A DNA stretch of 64,000 bases, from contig NZ_ALAP01000018.1 in NCBI RefSeq assembly GCF_000280905.1, forward strand, positions 62,001 to 126,000, read 5' to 3'. Under the pieces are notes generated by a model. The model was not told where the DNA came from, ran no database searches, and saw only the letters and a list, made by a program, of their open reading frames with translations. Each line of letters begins with the position of its first letter. The stretch's first letter is position 1. The translations under genes were made by a program, and so were the position numbers. The stretch comes from Streptomyces sp. AA1529 (lineage in GTDB: Bacteria > Actinomycetota > Actinomycetes > Streptomycetales > Streptomycetaceae). This document shows positions 1-8,118 of the stretch, in pieces.

Positions 1-738
1 CTCGTGCTCACCGCCGCCCCCGAGGACTATCTGGAGCGCGCCGCGGCCACCGAGCGCGCCGGGGACCGGCAGGCGGCGGCCGTGCGGCGCGCCGCGCACC
101 GCAGGCGGCAGCTCGCCCAGGTGCGGGAGGAGGCGGCGGGCGTCTCCGCGGAGCTGGCGGAGGCGGCCGAGCGCACCCGCCGCCACAAGCGCACGGTCCG
201 CACCAAGCTCCAGCAGGCGCAGCGGCTGCTCGACGAGCTCACCGCCGAGCAGCGCGCAGCCGTGCTCGAGGAGAGGAACCGCACGGCCCGCACCCGGCCG
301 CACCGGCCGTCCCGGCAGGGGGATGCGGCCCGCGGCGGCGGCCCGGCGGTCCATCCGGCGCCGGAGGAGACGCCCGGTCCCGCACCGGTCGGCCGCGCCG
401 CGCGGGCGGTCGCGTTCGCCCGCGGCGCGCTGGGCAAACCGTATGTGTGGGGCGGCACGGGCCCGTCCGGATACGACTGCTCCGGTCTGACGCAGGCCGC
501 CTGGCGGGCCGCCGGCGTCTCGCTGCCGCGCACCACATACAGCCAGATCCACGCCGGCAGGCGGGTGCCGCGGGGCGAGCTCACCCCCGGTGACCTGGTG
601 TTCTTCTACGACAGCGTCAGCCACGTCGGGCTGTATGTCGGCGGCGGCCGCATGATCCACGCCCCCCGGCCCGGTACGGCGGTGCGCGTGGCTCCGATCG
701 ATCAGATGCCGTACGCCGGAGCGGTGCGCCCCGCGTGA
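1..738 (+). CDS. C40 (NlpC/P60) cell-wall endopeptidase, 5' end outside window
   Basis: The reading frame is open from base 1, so the true start lies upstream. Counting from the in-frame GTG at 4, residues 10-90 are a charged Ala/Arg/Glu-rich coiled coil, 95-130 a Pro/Gly linker, and 134-244 an NlpC/P60 domain with the YVWGG and YDCSG motifs (Cys159), SHVG (His207) and a third polar site near His219. This is the usual layout of secreted RipA-like peptidoglycan hydrolases: a coiled coil that keeps the enzyme folded or targeted, then a D-glutamyl-mesoDAP/LL-DAP endopeptidase domain. The signal peptide would be in the missing part. The family is clear; the exact substrate is inferred. Confidence 0.9.
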   Translation, partial: LVLTAAPEDYLERAAATERAGDRQAAAVRRAAHRRRQLAQVREEAAGVSAELAEAAERTRRHKRTVRTKLQQAQRLLDELTAEQRAAVLEERNRTARTRPHRPSRQGDAARGGGPAVHPAPEETPGPAPVGRAARAVAFARGALGKPYVWGGTGPSGYDCSGLTQAAWRAAGVSLPRTTYSQIHAGRRVPRGELTPGDLVFFYDSVSHVGLYVGGGRMIHAPRPGTAVRVAPIDQMPYAGAVRPA

Positions 739-890
739 CCGCCCCGGCAAACCCGTGCTCCCGCCCCACCTGCTTCCCGGCCGCCGGGAAGCAGCCCTGG
801 GGGCCGGTTCCGCGCAGGATCACCGACCCCATGGCGTCCGTGCAGCCGAAACCGGTCGGCGCATCCGACACGTTCGATACCGATCGATAC

Positions 891-920
891 CGGCCAACAC
901 CGGCCGACACCGGCCGACAC
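891..920. repeat. Three 10-bp tandem units
   Basis: Three head-to-tail copies of CGGCC(A/G)ACAC fill the gap between the NlpC/P60 gene and the convergent gene at 939. The 200-bp gap shows no other structure that I can name. Confidence 0.7.
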
Positions 921-938
921 AGCGCTCCCGATCCGCGT

Positions 939-1682
939 TCAGCTACCGGGTGGCAGCAGGTCGCTGGTCAGCGCGAAGGCCGAACGCGCGGAACTGAGGA
1001 GGGCGTTGATCCGGGCGAGAACCCGATCCGTCCGCTGGGGATTCTCCGCCTGGACCGCCTCCGCCAGATCGTCGGCGTACTCCTGTGCCCGCACGGCTTC
1101 CTCGGGATCCGCGCTGCGGGCGTCCGCTCTCAGCGCGTCGATCAGCTGCCGGTGTGAGACGTCGTGCACGCCGGCGGTGTTGCCGTGGCCGCCTTGAGCC
1201 ACAGCGTGCGGACTGCCGACGTTCGCCACGACGAAGCCACCGGAATGGGCCGAGATATGCACCGCTTCGCTTCCTCCTGCCCACATGAAGTTCTTCCGGT
1301 ACTCGTCCCATCCCGCCTGCGTCGGGCCGTAGGTGCCGGACTTCCACCCGTATGTCTTGATCAGCCGGTGCTTGAGTGGTTCCGCGAGAATGAGCATGGC
1401 ATCGGCGCGATTCCATCCCTGGTCCGCGAAGTAGTCCGCCATGCGGATGCCCCGCCAGCCGGGCCCGGTGGATCTTCGGCAGATCTCCCGGAAGACCTGG
1501 TTCTGGTACGTCGCGGCCTGCGCCGGGGTGATGGACGGCGGAGGGAGCCGTCCCCTGTGCCGCCTGTCGCGCACCACCACGAACAGTTCGCGCAGGACGA
1601 TGCAGAGGGTGGCGAGCACGATCAAGGTGAACAGGAACAACTCCCGTCGCCCCCTTCCGCAAAGTCCCTCCATCGTAGGCAA
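939..1682 (-). CDS. Membrane-anchored protein of unknown function
   Basis: The product has 247 aa. One N-terminal membrane helix (about residues 13-36, followed by VVRDRRHRGR) suggests the C-terminal part faces the cytoplasm. Residues 55-125 look like a small winged-helix-type fold (MADYF...GWNRADAM...TQAGWDEY). Residues 135-170 are Gly/His/Asn-rich with short beta-strand pairs (HISAHSGGFVVANVGS, GNTAGVHD). The rest is a charged helical bundle ending in SARSAFALTSDLL. The strand-rich hairpin before a helical tail resembles domains in Streptomyces conflict-system proteins, but this is impression only. It stands alone, convergent with the NlpC/P60 gene and divergent from an aldolase remnant. 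I do not recognise a defined family. Confidence 0.7.
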   Translation of the reverse strand: MPTMEGLCGRGRRELFLFTLIVLATLCIVLRELFVVVRDRRHRGRLPPPSITPAQAATYQNQVFREICRRSTGPGWRGIRMADYFADQGWNRADAMLILAEPLKHRLIKTYGWKSGTYGPTQAGWDEYRKNFMWAGGSEAVHISAHSGGFVVANVGSPHAVAQGGHGNTAGVHDVSHRQLIDALRADARSADPEEAVRAQEYADDLAEAVQAENPQRTDRVLARINALLSSARSAFALTSDLLPPGS

Positions 1683-1891
1683 GTTGCCGCATTGGGGGAT
1701 AGGTACGGGACTGCCTGCTCGCGGGACCGGTCGCCGGGGGATGCCATCCCACGTGACCGAAGCGCCGTCGAGCGACGGGACGGGACGGGACGGGTTTCCG
1801 CATCGCCGCGAGGACGGACACGCCCGCGCGACACCGTCGAGGCCCTCTGCGGCGCGCTCGCGCCCGGGCGGTGCGGGAGAGACGCCGCGAC

Positions 1892-2387
1892 GTCAATCAG
1901 GCGGCGTTCGCGGTTCACTCTCAGGTGCAGGGCCCGCGACCCGTTGTGGTGACCGTCGCGCACAGTCATACGGCGTACGGGGCGAGCGTCCGCGGCGCTC
2001 CGGGAACCACTCGGCCCACTCGCCCGGGAAGCGTGCGCCTTCCACGAGGATCACGCGCTCCTGGCCCGGTGGACCGGCGTGGCCGTGGTCGACGGGGACG
2101 GCGCACGGATCGCCGCGGCCCCGGGCCCGCACAAGGCCGTCATCCTGCGCAATCACGGCTTGTCGGCGGTCGGGGACCCGGCGGACGCGGCGGCCTGGTG
2201 ACTCCTCCAGCTGGAGCGCGCCTGCGGGATACAACTCGCCGCGAAGGCAGCGGGAAAACCGGTGCCCGTCGAGCACCGGAACGCCGTGGCGGCCCGCGAA
2301 CAGCCCGGGAGCGAGCCTGCCGCATGGCACGACCATCAACCTCTCCATGCGAGGATCACCCGGGACGAACCGGACCTGCTGAGCTGA
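1892..2387 (+). pseudogene. Class II aldolase/adducin-family remnant
   Basis: Reading from 1892 gives NQAAFAVHSQV then TVAHSHTAYG, the zinc-binding HSH stretch of class II aldolases. After a frame change near 1980-1995 the +1 frame gives EACAFHEDHALLARWTGVAV and PHKAVILRNHGLSAVGDP, the second half of the family signature including the RNHG histidine. A TGA at 2199-2201 then interrupts the position where relatives have a second Trp (AAWW), and LQLERACGIQLAA continues to a stop at 2385-2387. The N-terminal third (about 80-100 residues) is not recognisable. The gene has at least one frameshift, one nonsense codon and a lost 5' end, so it is dead. It accounts for most of the 768-bp gap between the flanking genes. 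Confidence 0.85.
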
Positions 2388-2450
2388 CATCGGCTCATGT
2401 AAGGCACAATCCCCTTCCAACCCACGGAAGTTGAGAGGCGGGGTTGCACA

Positions 2451-4418
2451 GTGGCCGTGGACACGGCGCAGGACGGCCCGGAGGGCCCGGGCGACGACGA
2501 CGGGCACGACGTCGGGACACCGGACACGAGTGCCGCCGGCGGCACGGGCCGGCCCTCCGATACCGGCTCCACCTCGGGCGCCACCGGCTCCGCCGCGAGT
2601 ACCGCTCCCGCGGCGGGCGCCGCACCGGGAGCATCCGCTGCCACAGGAACAGCCGGGAAGGCCGGGTCCACAGGGAAGGCCAAACCGGCCGGCACCGCCA
2701 AACAGGCCGGGGCCACAGAAACGACCGGCACCGCCAAACCGGCCGGGGCCACAGGAACGACCGGAGCCGCAAAACCGGCCGGGACCACAGCAGCGGCCGG
2801 AACCGCAGGAACGACCGGGACCACCGGCGCGGCGCGAGAGGCCTCCGCTCCTGCCCCCGGCGCCGGCCGCGTGCCCGGCGCACGCTCCGCAACGCCCCCC
2901 TCCCACCGCGCCCCGCGCACCCCGCGCGCCCCGGAGGGAACGACCGCAAGGGTTCCACCGATGCCGACCCCCTCGCGCACCTCGCCCGCGTCACCCCCGT
3001 CACCCCCGTCACCCACATCGCCCATGTCACCCGCATCAACCGCAGCAGCTCCTTCGGCTCCCCCGCCTCCGCCGCGCCCCTCGACCCCACCGTTCGCCCC
3101 CTCCCGTCCCTCCGACGGCGACAGCGGTGGAACCGGCGGCAGCGTCGGCACCGGAAGCAGCAGCGGTGGCGGCGAGAACGGCGGCCGGTCGACCTGCCAG
3201 TGCGACGACTGTCCGCACAGCGCCCGCCAGAGCTACCGCAAGGCGGTGGCCGCCTTCGTGCGGCGCCGGGACGAACTGGCGGCGGGCCTGGGTGTCCCGG
3301 TCGGGCTGGCGCACTCGGCGGGGGCTTCCCGCCAGTGGGTGTCCGACGAGCTGACCGGAGCGGCGCGGGCGCTCGCCGACCGGAGCCGCGAGGAGGGCGA
3401 GGCGTGGGTGGCGCGGCTGTGGCGGCGCACCGTGGGCACCGTCTGGGCCGCCGCCGGGTTGCTGCTGCTGGTGCAGCTGCTGACCGCGCTGGCGGGCGGC
3501 TGGTCCACGGGCCGCACCGCGGGGCTGGTGGCGGCCGGTGTCTCGGCGGTGGGGCTGTCCGTCGCCGCCTGGCTGCACCGTTCGCGGGGCGGGGTGCTGG
3601 CGCCGGTCATCGGTGAGGACAACCGGCTGTCCACCTCCCGGACGGTGGCCGCCGGGTGGGTGCTGCTGGCCGTCTTCGCCGTGCTGGTGCTGGCTGTCGA
3701 GCTGGCGGCGGCCCCCACCCCGGGGGATCGCCGGGCGCTGCTGACCGGGCTGGATCTCTCCCGCGGCGCCGGGGTGGTCACCGTACTGGCGCTCACCTGC
3801 GCGGTCGCGGTCGTGGTGCGCCGCACGGTGACGGTTCGGGTGCAGGGCAGGCGGCTGCAGAAGGTGCGTGCCGACCGGCCGCACGCCGCCGATCTGCTGA
3901 CCGACGACGCGGGCCGGGGCGCGTTCTCGGACGTGCAGTACGTGCTCATCAACGGGGTCGCGGTGGTCTTCGCCGCGGTCCGGCTGTCCCGCCAGCCCGA
4001 CCGGCTGCCCGACCTGCCCTGGGGGCTGGCGCTGCTGGTCGTCGTCTCGGCTGCGACGTATCTGGCCGGGAAGTACGCGGAGGGCGGCCGCCCGGTGGTG
4101 CTCTCGGTGGTGCGGGCCCGGGAGATGGGGGACCTGCACTCGCCCATCCGCACCGGCGACGACATCGAGATCAGGGGGGCGGGCTTCGTCCCGCCGGGTG
4201 CGACCGCACCGGACCGGCTGGCCCGGGTGGTGGTCCGGATCGGCACCGTCCACGTGCACGCTCCGCTGATCCCGGTGCCCGGGGGTTTCGCGGGCCCGGC
4301 GGACACCGTGCTGAACGTCCCCGTTCCGGCCGAGGTCGAACCGGGCCGGGTGGAGGTCCAGGTGGTCACGGCGGCGGGCGCGGAGACCAACCGCTATCCG
4401 ATCGACGTGGTCGAGTGA
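2451..4418 (+). CDS. Large Ala/Thr/Gly-rich membrane protein with C-terminal IPT/TIG-like domain
   Basis: The product has 655 aa from GTG 2451, behind a GAGAGGCGGGG ribosome-binding stretch. Residues 1-240 are low-complexity Ala/Thr/Gly/Pro with loose TGTAKPAGA-type repeats. A compact CQCDDC cysteine cluster (about 247-252) precedes a short helical region. Several hydrophobic helices follow between about 325 and 545. The last 100 residues (RTGDDIEIRGAGFVPPG ... VEPGRVEVQVVT) have the strand pattern of an IPT/TIG immunoglobulin-like fold. Function is unknown. The long acidic-free linker and surface-type domain suggest an envelope protein, though the topology is not certain. No operon partner is obvious. 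Confidence 0.75.
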   Translation: MAVDTAQDGPEGPGDDDGHDVGTPDTSAAGGTGRPSDTGSTSGATGSAASTAPAAGAAPGASAATGTAGKAGSTGKAKPAGTAKQAGATETTGTAKPAGATGTTGAAKPAGTTAAAGTAGTTGTTGAAREASAPAPGAGRVPGARSATPPSHRAPRTPRAPEGTTARVPPMPTPSRTSPASPPSPPSPTSPMSPASTAAAPSAPPPPPRPSTPPFAPSRPSDGDSGGTGGSVGTGSSSGGGENGGRSTCQCDDCPHSARQSYRKAVAAFVRRRDELAAGLGVPVGLAHSAGASRQWVSDELTGAARALADRSREEGEAWVARLWRRTVGTVWAAAGLLLLVQLLTALAGGWSTGRTAGLVAAGVSAVGLSVAAWLHRSRGGVLAPVIGEDNRLSTSRTVAAGWVLLAVFAVLVLAVELAAAPTPGDRRALLTGLDLSRGAGVVTVLALTCAVAVVVRRTVTVRVQGRRLQKVRADRPHAADLLTDDAGRGAFSDVQYVLINGVAVVFAAVRLSRQPDRLPDLPWGLALLVVVSAATYLAGKYAEGGRPVVLSVVRAREMGDLHSPIRTGDDIEIRGAGFVPPGATAPDRLARVVVRIGTVHVHAPLIPVPGGFAGPADTVLNVPVPAEVEPGRVEVQVVTAAGAETNRYPIDVVE

Positions 4419-4542
4419 CCGTTCCTGCGGCGCCGCACGGCGGGTCTCCCGGAGGGGTCGCGGGGCACTTGCCAGCCGGGTAGGCCGTGGGTGAAGAATC
4501 GCCTCCGCACGCGAACACGGCTGCGAGAGGCGGGAGCGACGC

Positions 4543-5172
4543 ATGTCTGTGACGGGGCCGGCGGGTGGCCAGGGGCCAACGGGTGGCCGTGGGCCGACAG
4601 GTGGCCGTGGGCCGGGTCCGGCAGGTGGCCGGGCGGACGAGGGCCCCAGGGCCGTCAGCGGCTATCCGGGACCGGTCGCGGGAGGGCCGTTGGGCGCGCG
4701 CGGTCTCGCGGCCCGTCATGCGCTGCTCCCGCTGCGGCTCTTCCTCGGCATCACGTTCCTCTACGCGGGCATCGACAAGCTGACCGACCCCGACTTCCTC
4801 ACCGGTTCCGGTCCCGGTTCGTTCGCCGCGACGCTGACGGCCGTGCACGACTCCGCGGCGGCCGGCTGGATGGTCGAGCTGGCCCAGCAGAGCCCGCAGG
4901 GGTTCGGTACGGCCATCGCCGTCGGGGAGGTGGCCATCGGCCTGGGCACCCTGTGCGGCCTGTGGGCCCGCGTGGCGGCGGCGGGCGGTGCGCTGCTCTC
5001 CTTCTGCCTGTGGTTGACGGTGAGCTGGTCCAGCGAGCCGTACTATTACGGCAACGATCTGCCGTATCTGATGGCGTGGCTGCCGCTGCTGATGGCGGGG
5101 GCACCGATGTTCTCGCTCGACTCGCTGCTGGCGGTGCGCAAGCGCCGCAAGGGGCAGCAGATCTTCGGCTGA
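4543..5172 (+). CDS. DoxX family membrane protein
   Basis: The product has 209 aa. After about 65 Gly/Pro-rich residues with imperfect GPTGGRGP repeats comes a DoxX-type four-helix membrane domain: PLRLFLGITFLYAGIDKLTD at its start, then helices near 110-150 and 155-190. DoxX proteins are small integral membrane proteins linked to oxidoreductase or thiol-stress complexes, and the specific partner here is unknown. ATG 4543 follows a GGAGCG stretch. A hairpin lies directly after the stop, so the gene is probably monocistronic. Confidence 0.88.
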   Translation: MSVTGPAGGQGPTGGRGPTGGRGPGPAGGRADEGPRAVSGYPGPVAGGPLGARGLAARHALLPLRLFLGITFLYAGIDKLTDPDFLTGSGPGSFAATLTAVHDSAAAGWMVELAQQSPQGFGTAIAVGEVAIGLGTLCGLWARVAAAGGALLSFCLWLTVSWSSEPYYYGNDLPYLMAWLPLLMAGAPMFSLDSLLAVRKRRKGQQIFG

Positions 5173-5192
5173 CGGCAGCCCTTCGGCTGCCG
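5173..5192 (+). terminator. Hairpin terminator after the DoxX gene
   Basis: A perfect 8-bp stem (CGGCAGCC / GGCTGCCG) with a CTTC loop begins one base after the DoxX stop codon. No T-run follows, as is common in high-GC actinobacteria. Confidence 0.65.
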
Positions 5193-5370
5193 GTACGTCT
5201 TCGGCTCACGGCGGCAGACGCCCCTGAACGGTGGCCACGCCTTGGCGCACTGTTACCCGAACGCAGCCTGATCGCAGGGAAGTTGAGCAGGGCACGCTGT
5301 TAGATTGTCGCCTCCCGAGGCGCCGGGAACGTCAGGTGCGCCTGGGGCGACACGCTACGGAGGTGGGGAC

Positions 5371-5844
5371 GTGCGCAGGACGGTACGGGGTGCGGTGGGC
5401 GCGGGCGCGGCGATCGTGTTCGCGCTGCTGCTGGGCGGGTGCGGCGACGGCGACGACAAGGAGTCGTCCGGCGGCGCGGAGAGCGCACACTCCGCCAAGG
5501 ACCCGGCCCACGGGAAGGACCTGTCCGGCGTGTGGGGGAGCCGTTCCGAGGTGGAGGACTACACGATGGTCATCGTCGGCGACCGCATCCTGATGCGTTG
5601 GGAGGACGGACCCGACGGGCTGTGTGACGGACTGGTCGAGCACAACGAGGACACGACGAACCTGGTGTTCCAGTGCGCCAACACCCCCGAGGGGCAGGAA
5701 GAGGGGGTCATCGAGAACGTGACGGACACCGACTTCCGCGTGAAGTGGGGCAGCGAACTGGATGAGCCCAGCATCTTCGCCAAGATGACCGAGGCTCCCG
5801 CGAAGCTGCCCAGCGCCCCGGAGGACCTGCCGGGCGTCGGGTAG
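5371..5844 (+). CDS. Secreted lipoprotein of unknown function
   Basis: The product has 157 aa from GTG 5371, chosen because GGAGG lies 8 bases upstream and because it gives a proper lipoprotein signal: MRRTVRGAVGAGAAIVFALL followed by the lipobox LLGGC. The mature part starts with a Ser/Asp-rich linker and then a small beta-rich domain (LSGVWGSRSEVEDYTMVIVGDRI...) with two cysteines (CDG and QCANT) that could pair. No catalytic motif is visible. It is expected to be anchored to the outer face of the membrane. Confidence 0.8.
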   Translation: MRRTVRGAVGAGAAIVFALLLGGCGDGDDKESSGGAESAHSAKDPAHGKDLSGVWGSRSEVEDYTMVIVGDRILMRWEDGPDGLCDGLVEHNEDTTNLVFQCANTPEGQEEGVIENVTDTDFRVKWGSELDEPSIFAKMTEAPAKLPSAPEDLPGVG

Positions 5845-5901
5845 TGACCGCGGCGGCTTCCGCCGGATGCACGTGCGTCCCGGGGCGGGCGCCGCGCCCC
5901 G

Positions 5902-6144
5902 TCACGCGCCCCGTGCGCCGTATCCGCCGGGCTCGCGCTGCTCCCGGCGGCGGGCGACCGAGCGGCGGGCCAGGAACGTCGCCAGCGCGGTGAGTCCCGC
6001 CAGCACCAGCGCGCCGGGCACGACCACCAGCAGCAGCCAGAACGGGATGTTCACCTCTCCCGCGGCGTCCAGCAGGTAGAGCACCGCGACGGCGATCATG
6101 GCCAGCCCGAGCAGCAGCCGGGACGGTTCGAACCGGTGTCTCAT
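5902..6144 (-). CDS. Small two-helix membrane protein
   Basis: The product has 80 aa with two hydrophobic helices (about 8-27 and 35-57) and a basic C-terminal tail (ARRSVARRREQR). Its start overlaps the stop of the PspC-domain gene upstream by 4 bases (6141-6144), so the two are very likely translated together. This suggests an accessory part of the same envelope-sensing system. No named family is recognised. Confidence 0.75.
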   Translation of the reverse strand: MRHRFEPSRLLLGLAMIAVAVLYLLDAAGEVNIPFWLLLVVVPGALVLAGLTALATFLARRSVARRREQREPGGYGARGA

Positions 6145-7967
6145 CGGGTCCCTCCCCCCATGGACGTGTACGCGCCTCCGAACTGCCGTGCCCCGCCGGG
6201 ATCCGGGCCGGCGCCTGCCTCGGCTTCGAGCGCCCCGGCGTGGGGGCGGACACCGGGCTCGGCGCGGGCGGCGCTCTGCCGGGTTCCGCCGCCGGACGAT
6301 GTCCCGGTGTCGGTCCGCTCGCCCGAGGGCAGCGCCCGGACGATCTCGACGCGGCCCGCACCGGCGCTCAGCTCCACCACGATCGTGCCCTCCGGCTTCG
6401 CGTCGTCGAACGGGCGCAGGGTCAGTTTCCGGTTCGTCCCCAGGCCGCTGGCCCGGTCGTGGACGACCTCTCCGTCGGCGTCCAGTGCGCGGGGGAAGCT
6501 CATCTCCCCCATGCCGACGTCCGCGCGCACCTCGACCACCGCGTTCGCCGGTACAACGACCTTGATCTCACCCGCGCCGACCCGCGCCCCGGTCCGCAGC
6601 GTCTGGCCCGCCTTCAGGCCCGTGCCGCTCAGATCCAGTTCCCCGGTGCCGGAGCCGAGCTCGTAGCGCGGCCGGACCTCGGCGACGGAGGTGGGCATCC
6701 AGTGTGTCTCGCGGACGTGCGTGGCGATGTCGTCCGGCAGCGCCGAGGCGCCCGCCAGCAGCCCCGCCGTCAGCACGACGCAGACGAGGGTGCCCGGCCC
6801 GGTGCGGCCGACGAACGCGCTGAGCGCCAGGCCGAGGCCGAAGACCGCCAGCGCGCAGCTCAGCCCGACGACGAGGGTCGTGCCGAGCGGATGGGTCTCC
6901 CACGCCGCTGCGGTGCCGATCCCGCCCGCCAGCAGCGCGAGGAGCAGGGTGAACCCGCCCAGTGATCCGCGGCCGCCCCGGCGTGCGGGCGGCATCCCGC
7001 CGGTGCCGGCGCCTCGGGCCGGCACCCTGGGCGGTCCCCAGGGGCTCCCGTAGGAGGCGGGCGGCGTCGCGGCGGGGAGGGCACCCTCGGGGCCCCACAG
7101 GTAGCCGGTCGCCCCGCCCGGCTGCCACGGCGCGGGACCGGTGCCCTTGGTGGCACCGGCCTCCTTGGTGAGCGGCTCCCGCCACCAGGAGGCGGGTACC
7201 GCGACCGGCGGTGCCTGCGCCTCCGGCGGCGCGTCGGCGACTGCGTGCGCCGTCGCCGGATCGATCTGCGCCCCCTCGGCTCCGGCGGCCTCGGCCTGCC
7301 TGCGGTGCTGCGACCAGTACGCCGCACCCGCCACCGCGCCCACCAGCAGCAGCGAGAAGGGCACGCTGCGGTTGCCGATCGAGGCGAGGAAGAGTCCGCA
7401 GCCGACGAGCGCGACCAGGATCGCCGAGAGCGAGCTGCCCTCCACCCGGCCGGACAGCAGCCGCCGCCCCTCGTTCTGGGTCTCCCCCTCGGCGGGGATC
7501 AGCAGCCAGGCGAACCCGTAGAAGACGAATCCCAGTCCCCCGACGACGGACAGCACCACCAGCGGCACCCGGAAGATCACCGGATCGAGGTCGAAGTACC
7601 GGCCGAGTCCGCCGCACACACCACCCGCGACCTTGTGCGTACGGCTGCGCCGCAGCCTGCCCGAGCGCGGCTCGGGCACCGGATTGTGCGCCCCCCAGGA
7701 AGCGGTGCCCGCCTCCGCGCTCCCGCGGCCCGCACCCGTCCCCGCGCTCCCCTGGCCCGCACCCGTCCCCGCGCTCCCCTGGCCCGCGCCCGGCTGCGCG
7801 CTCCCCTGGCCCGGGCCGGGCTGCGCGCCTTCGCCCGCCTCCGGACCCTCCGGGTCCGTACCGGAAGCGGACGCACGCCCCTCCCGGTCCGCACCGGACA
7901 CGGGCTCGCGGCCCTCCCGGCCGGCACCGGCGGCGGGCTCCGCCGGGTGCTGCTCCTCCTCGCTCAT
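6141..7967 (-). CDS. PspC-domain, LiaF-like membrane protein
   Basis: The product has 608 aa. The N-terminal 110 residues are acidic/Gly-rich, with four 9-residue repeats. A PspC domain follows (HKVAGGVCGGLGRYFDLDPVIFRVPLVVLS...YGFAWLLIP, about 118-175), then several membrane helices. The C-terminal domain (VGAGEIKVVVPANAVVEVRADVGMGEMSFP) is like the LiaF/cell-wall-active-antibiotic-response fold. LiaF-type proteins hold a histidine kinase inactive until envelope stress. The divergent neighbour at 8119 is a kinase with its own PspC domain, followed by a LuxR-type regulator, so the three genes form a Lia-like sensing set. The regulatory direction is inferred, not seen. Confidence 0.85.
   Translation of the reverse strand: MSEEEQHPAEPAAGAGREGREPVSGADREGRASASGTDPEGPEAGEGAQPGPGQGSAQPGAGQGSAGTGAGQGSAGTGAGRGSAEAGTASWGAHNPVPEPRSGRLRRSRTHKVAGGVCGGLGRYFDLDPVIFRVPLVVLSVVGGLGFVFYGFAWLLIPAEGETQNEGRRLLSGRVEGSSLSAILVALVGCGLFLASIGNRSVPFSLLLVGAVAGAAYWSQHRRQAEAAGAEGAQIDPATAHAVADAPPEAQAPPVAVPASWWREPLTKEAGATKGTGPAPWQPGGATGYLWGPEGALPAATPPASYGSPWGPPRVPARGAGTGGMPPARRGGRGSLGGFTLLLALLAGGIGTAAAWETHPLGTTLVVGLSCALAVFGLGLALSAFVGRTGPGTLVCVVLTAGLLAGASALPDDIATHVRETHWMPTSVAEVRPRYELGSGTGELDLSGTGLKAGQTLRTGARVGAGEIKVVVPANAVVEVRADVGMGEMSFPRALDADGEVVHDRASGLGTNRKLTLRPFDDAKPEGTIVVELSAGAGRVEIVRALPSGERTDTGTSSGGGTRQSAARAEPGVRPHAGALEAEAGAGPDPGGARQFGGAYTSMGGGTR
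7717..7824 (-). repeat. Four 27-bp tandem repeats inside the PspC gene
   Basis: Units begin at 7717, 7744, 7771 and 7798. Each encodes a Gly/Ala/Gln nonapeptide of the GQGSAGTGA type in the flexible N-terminus of the PspC-domain protein. Copy number is likely to vary between strains. Confidence 0.85.
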
Positions 7968-8118
7968 GGCCCTATGGTCGCGCCCCGCGCACCGGCGGGC
8001 ATCGGGGGCCTACCCGGACACCTCCCTGAGATCCGGAACCGGAACCCGGGGCGGTGTCCGGGACGGCTCAGGGCGAAACCCTGATGTCCGGCCGCGCGGC
8101 CCATGTGACGATCGGTGC

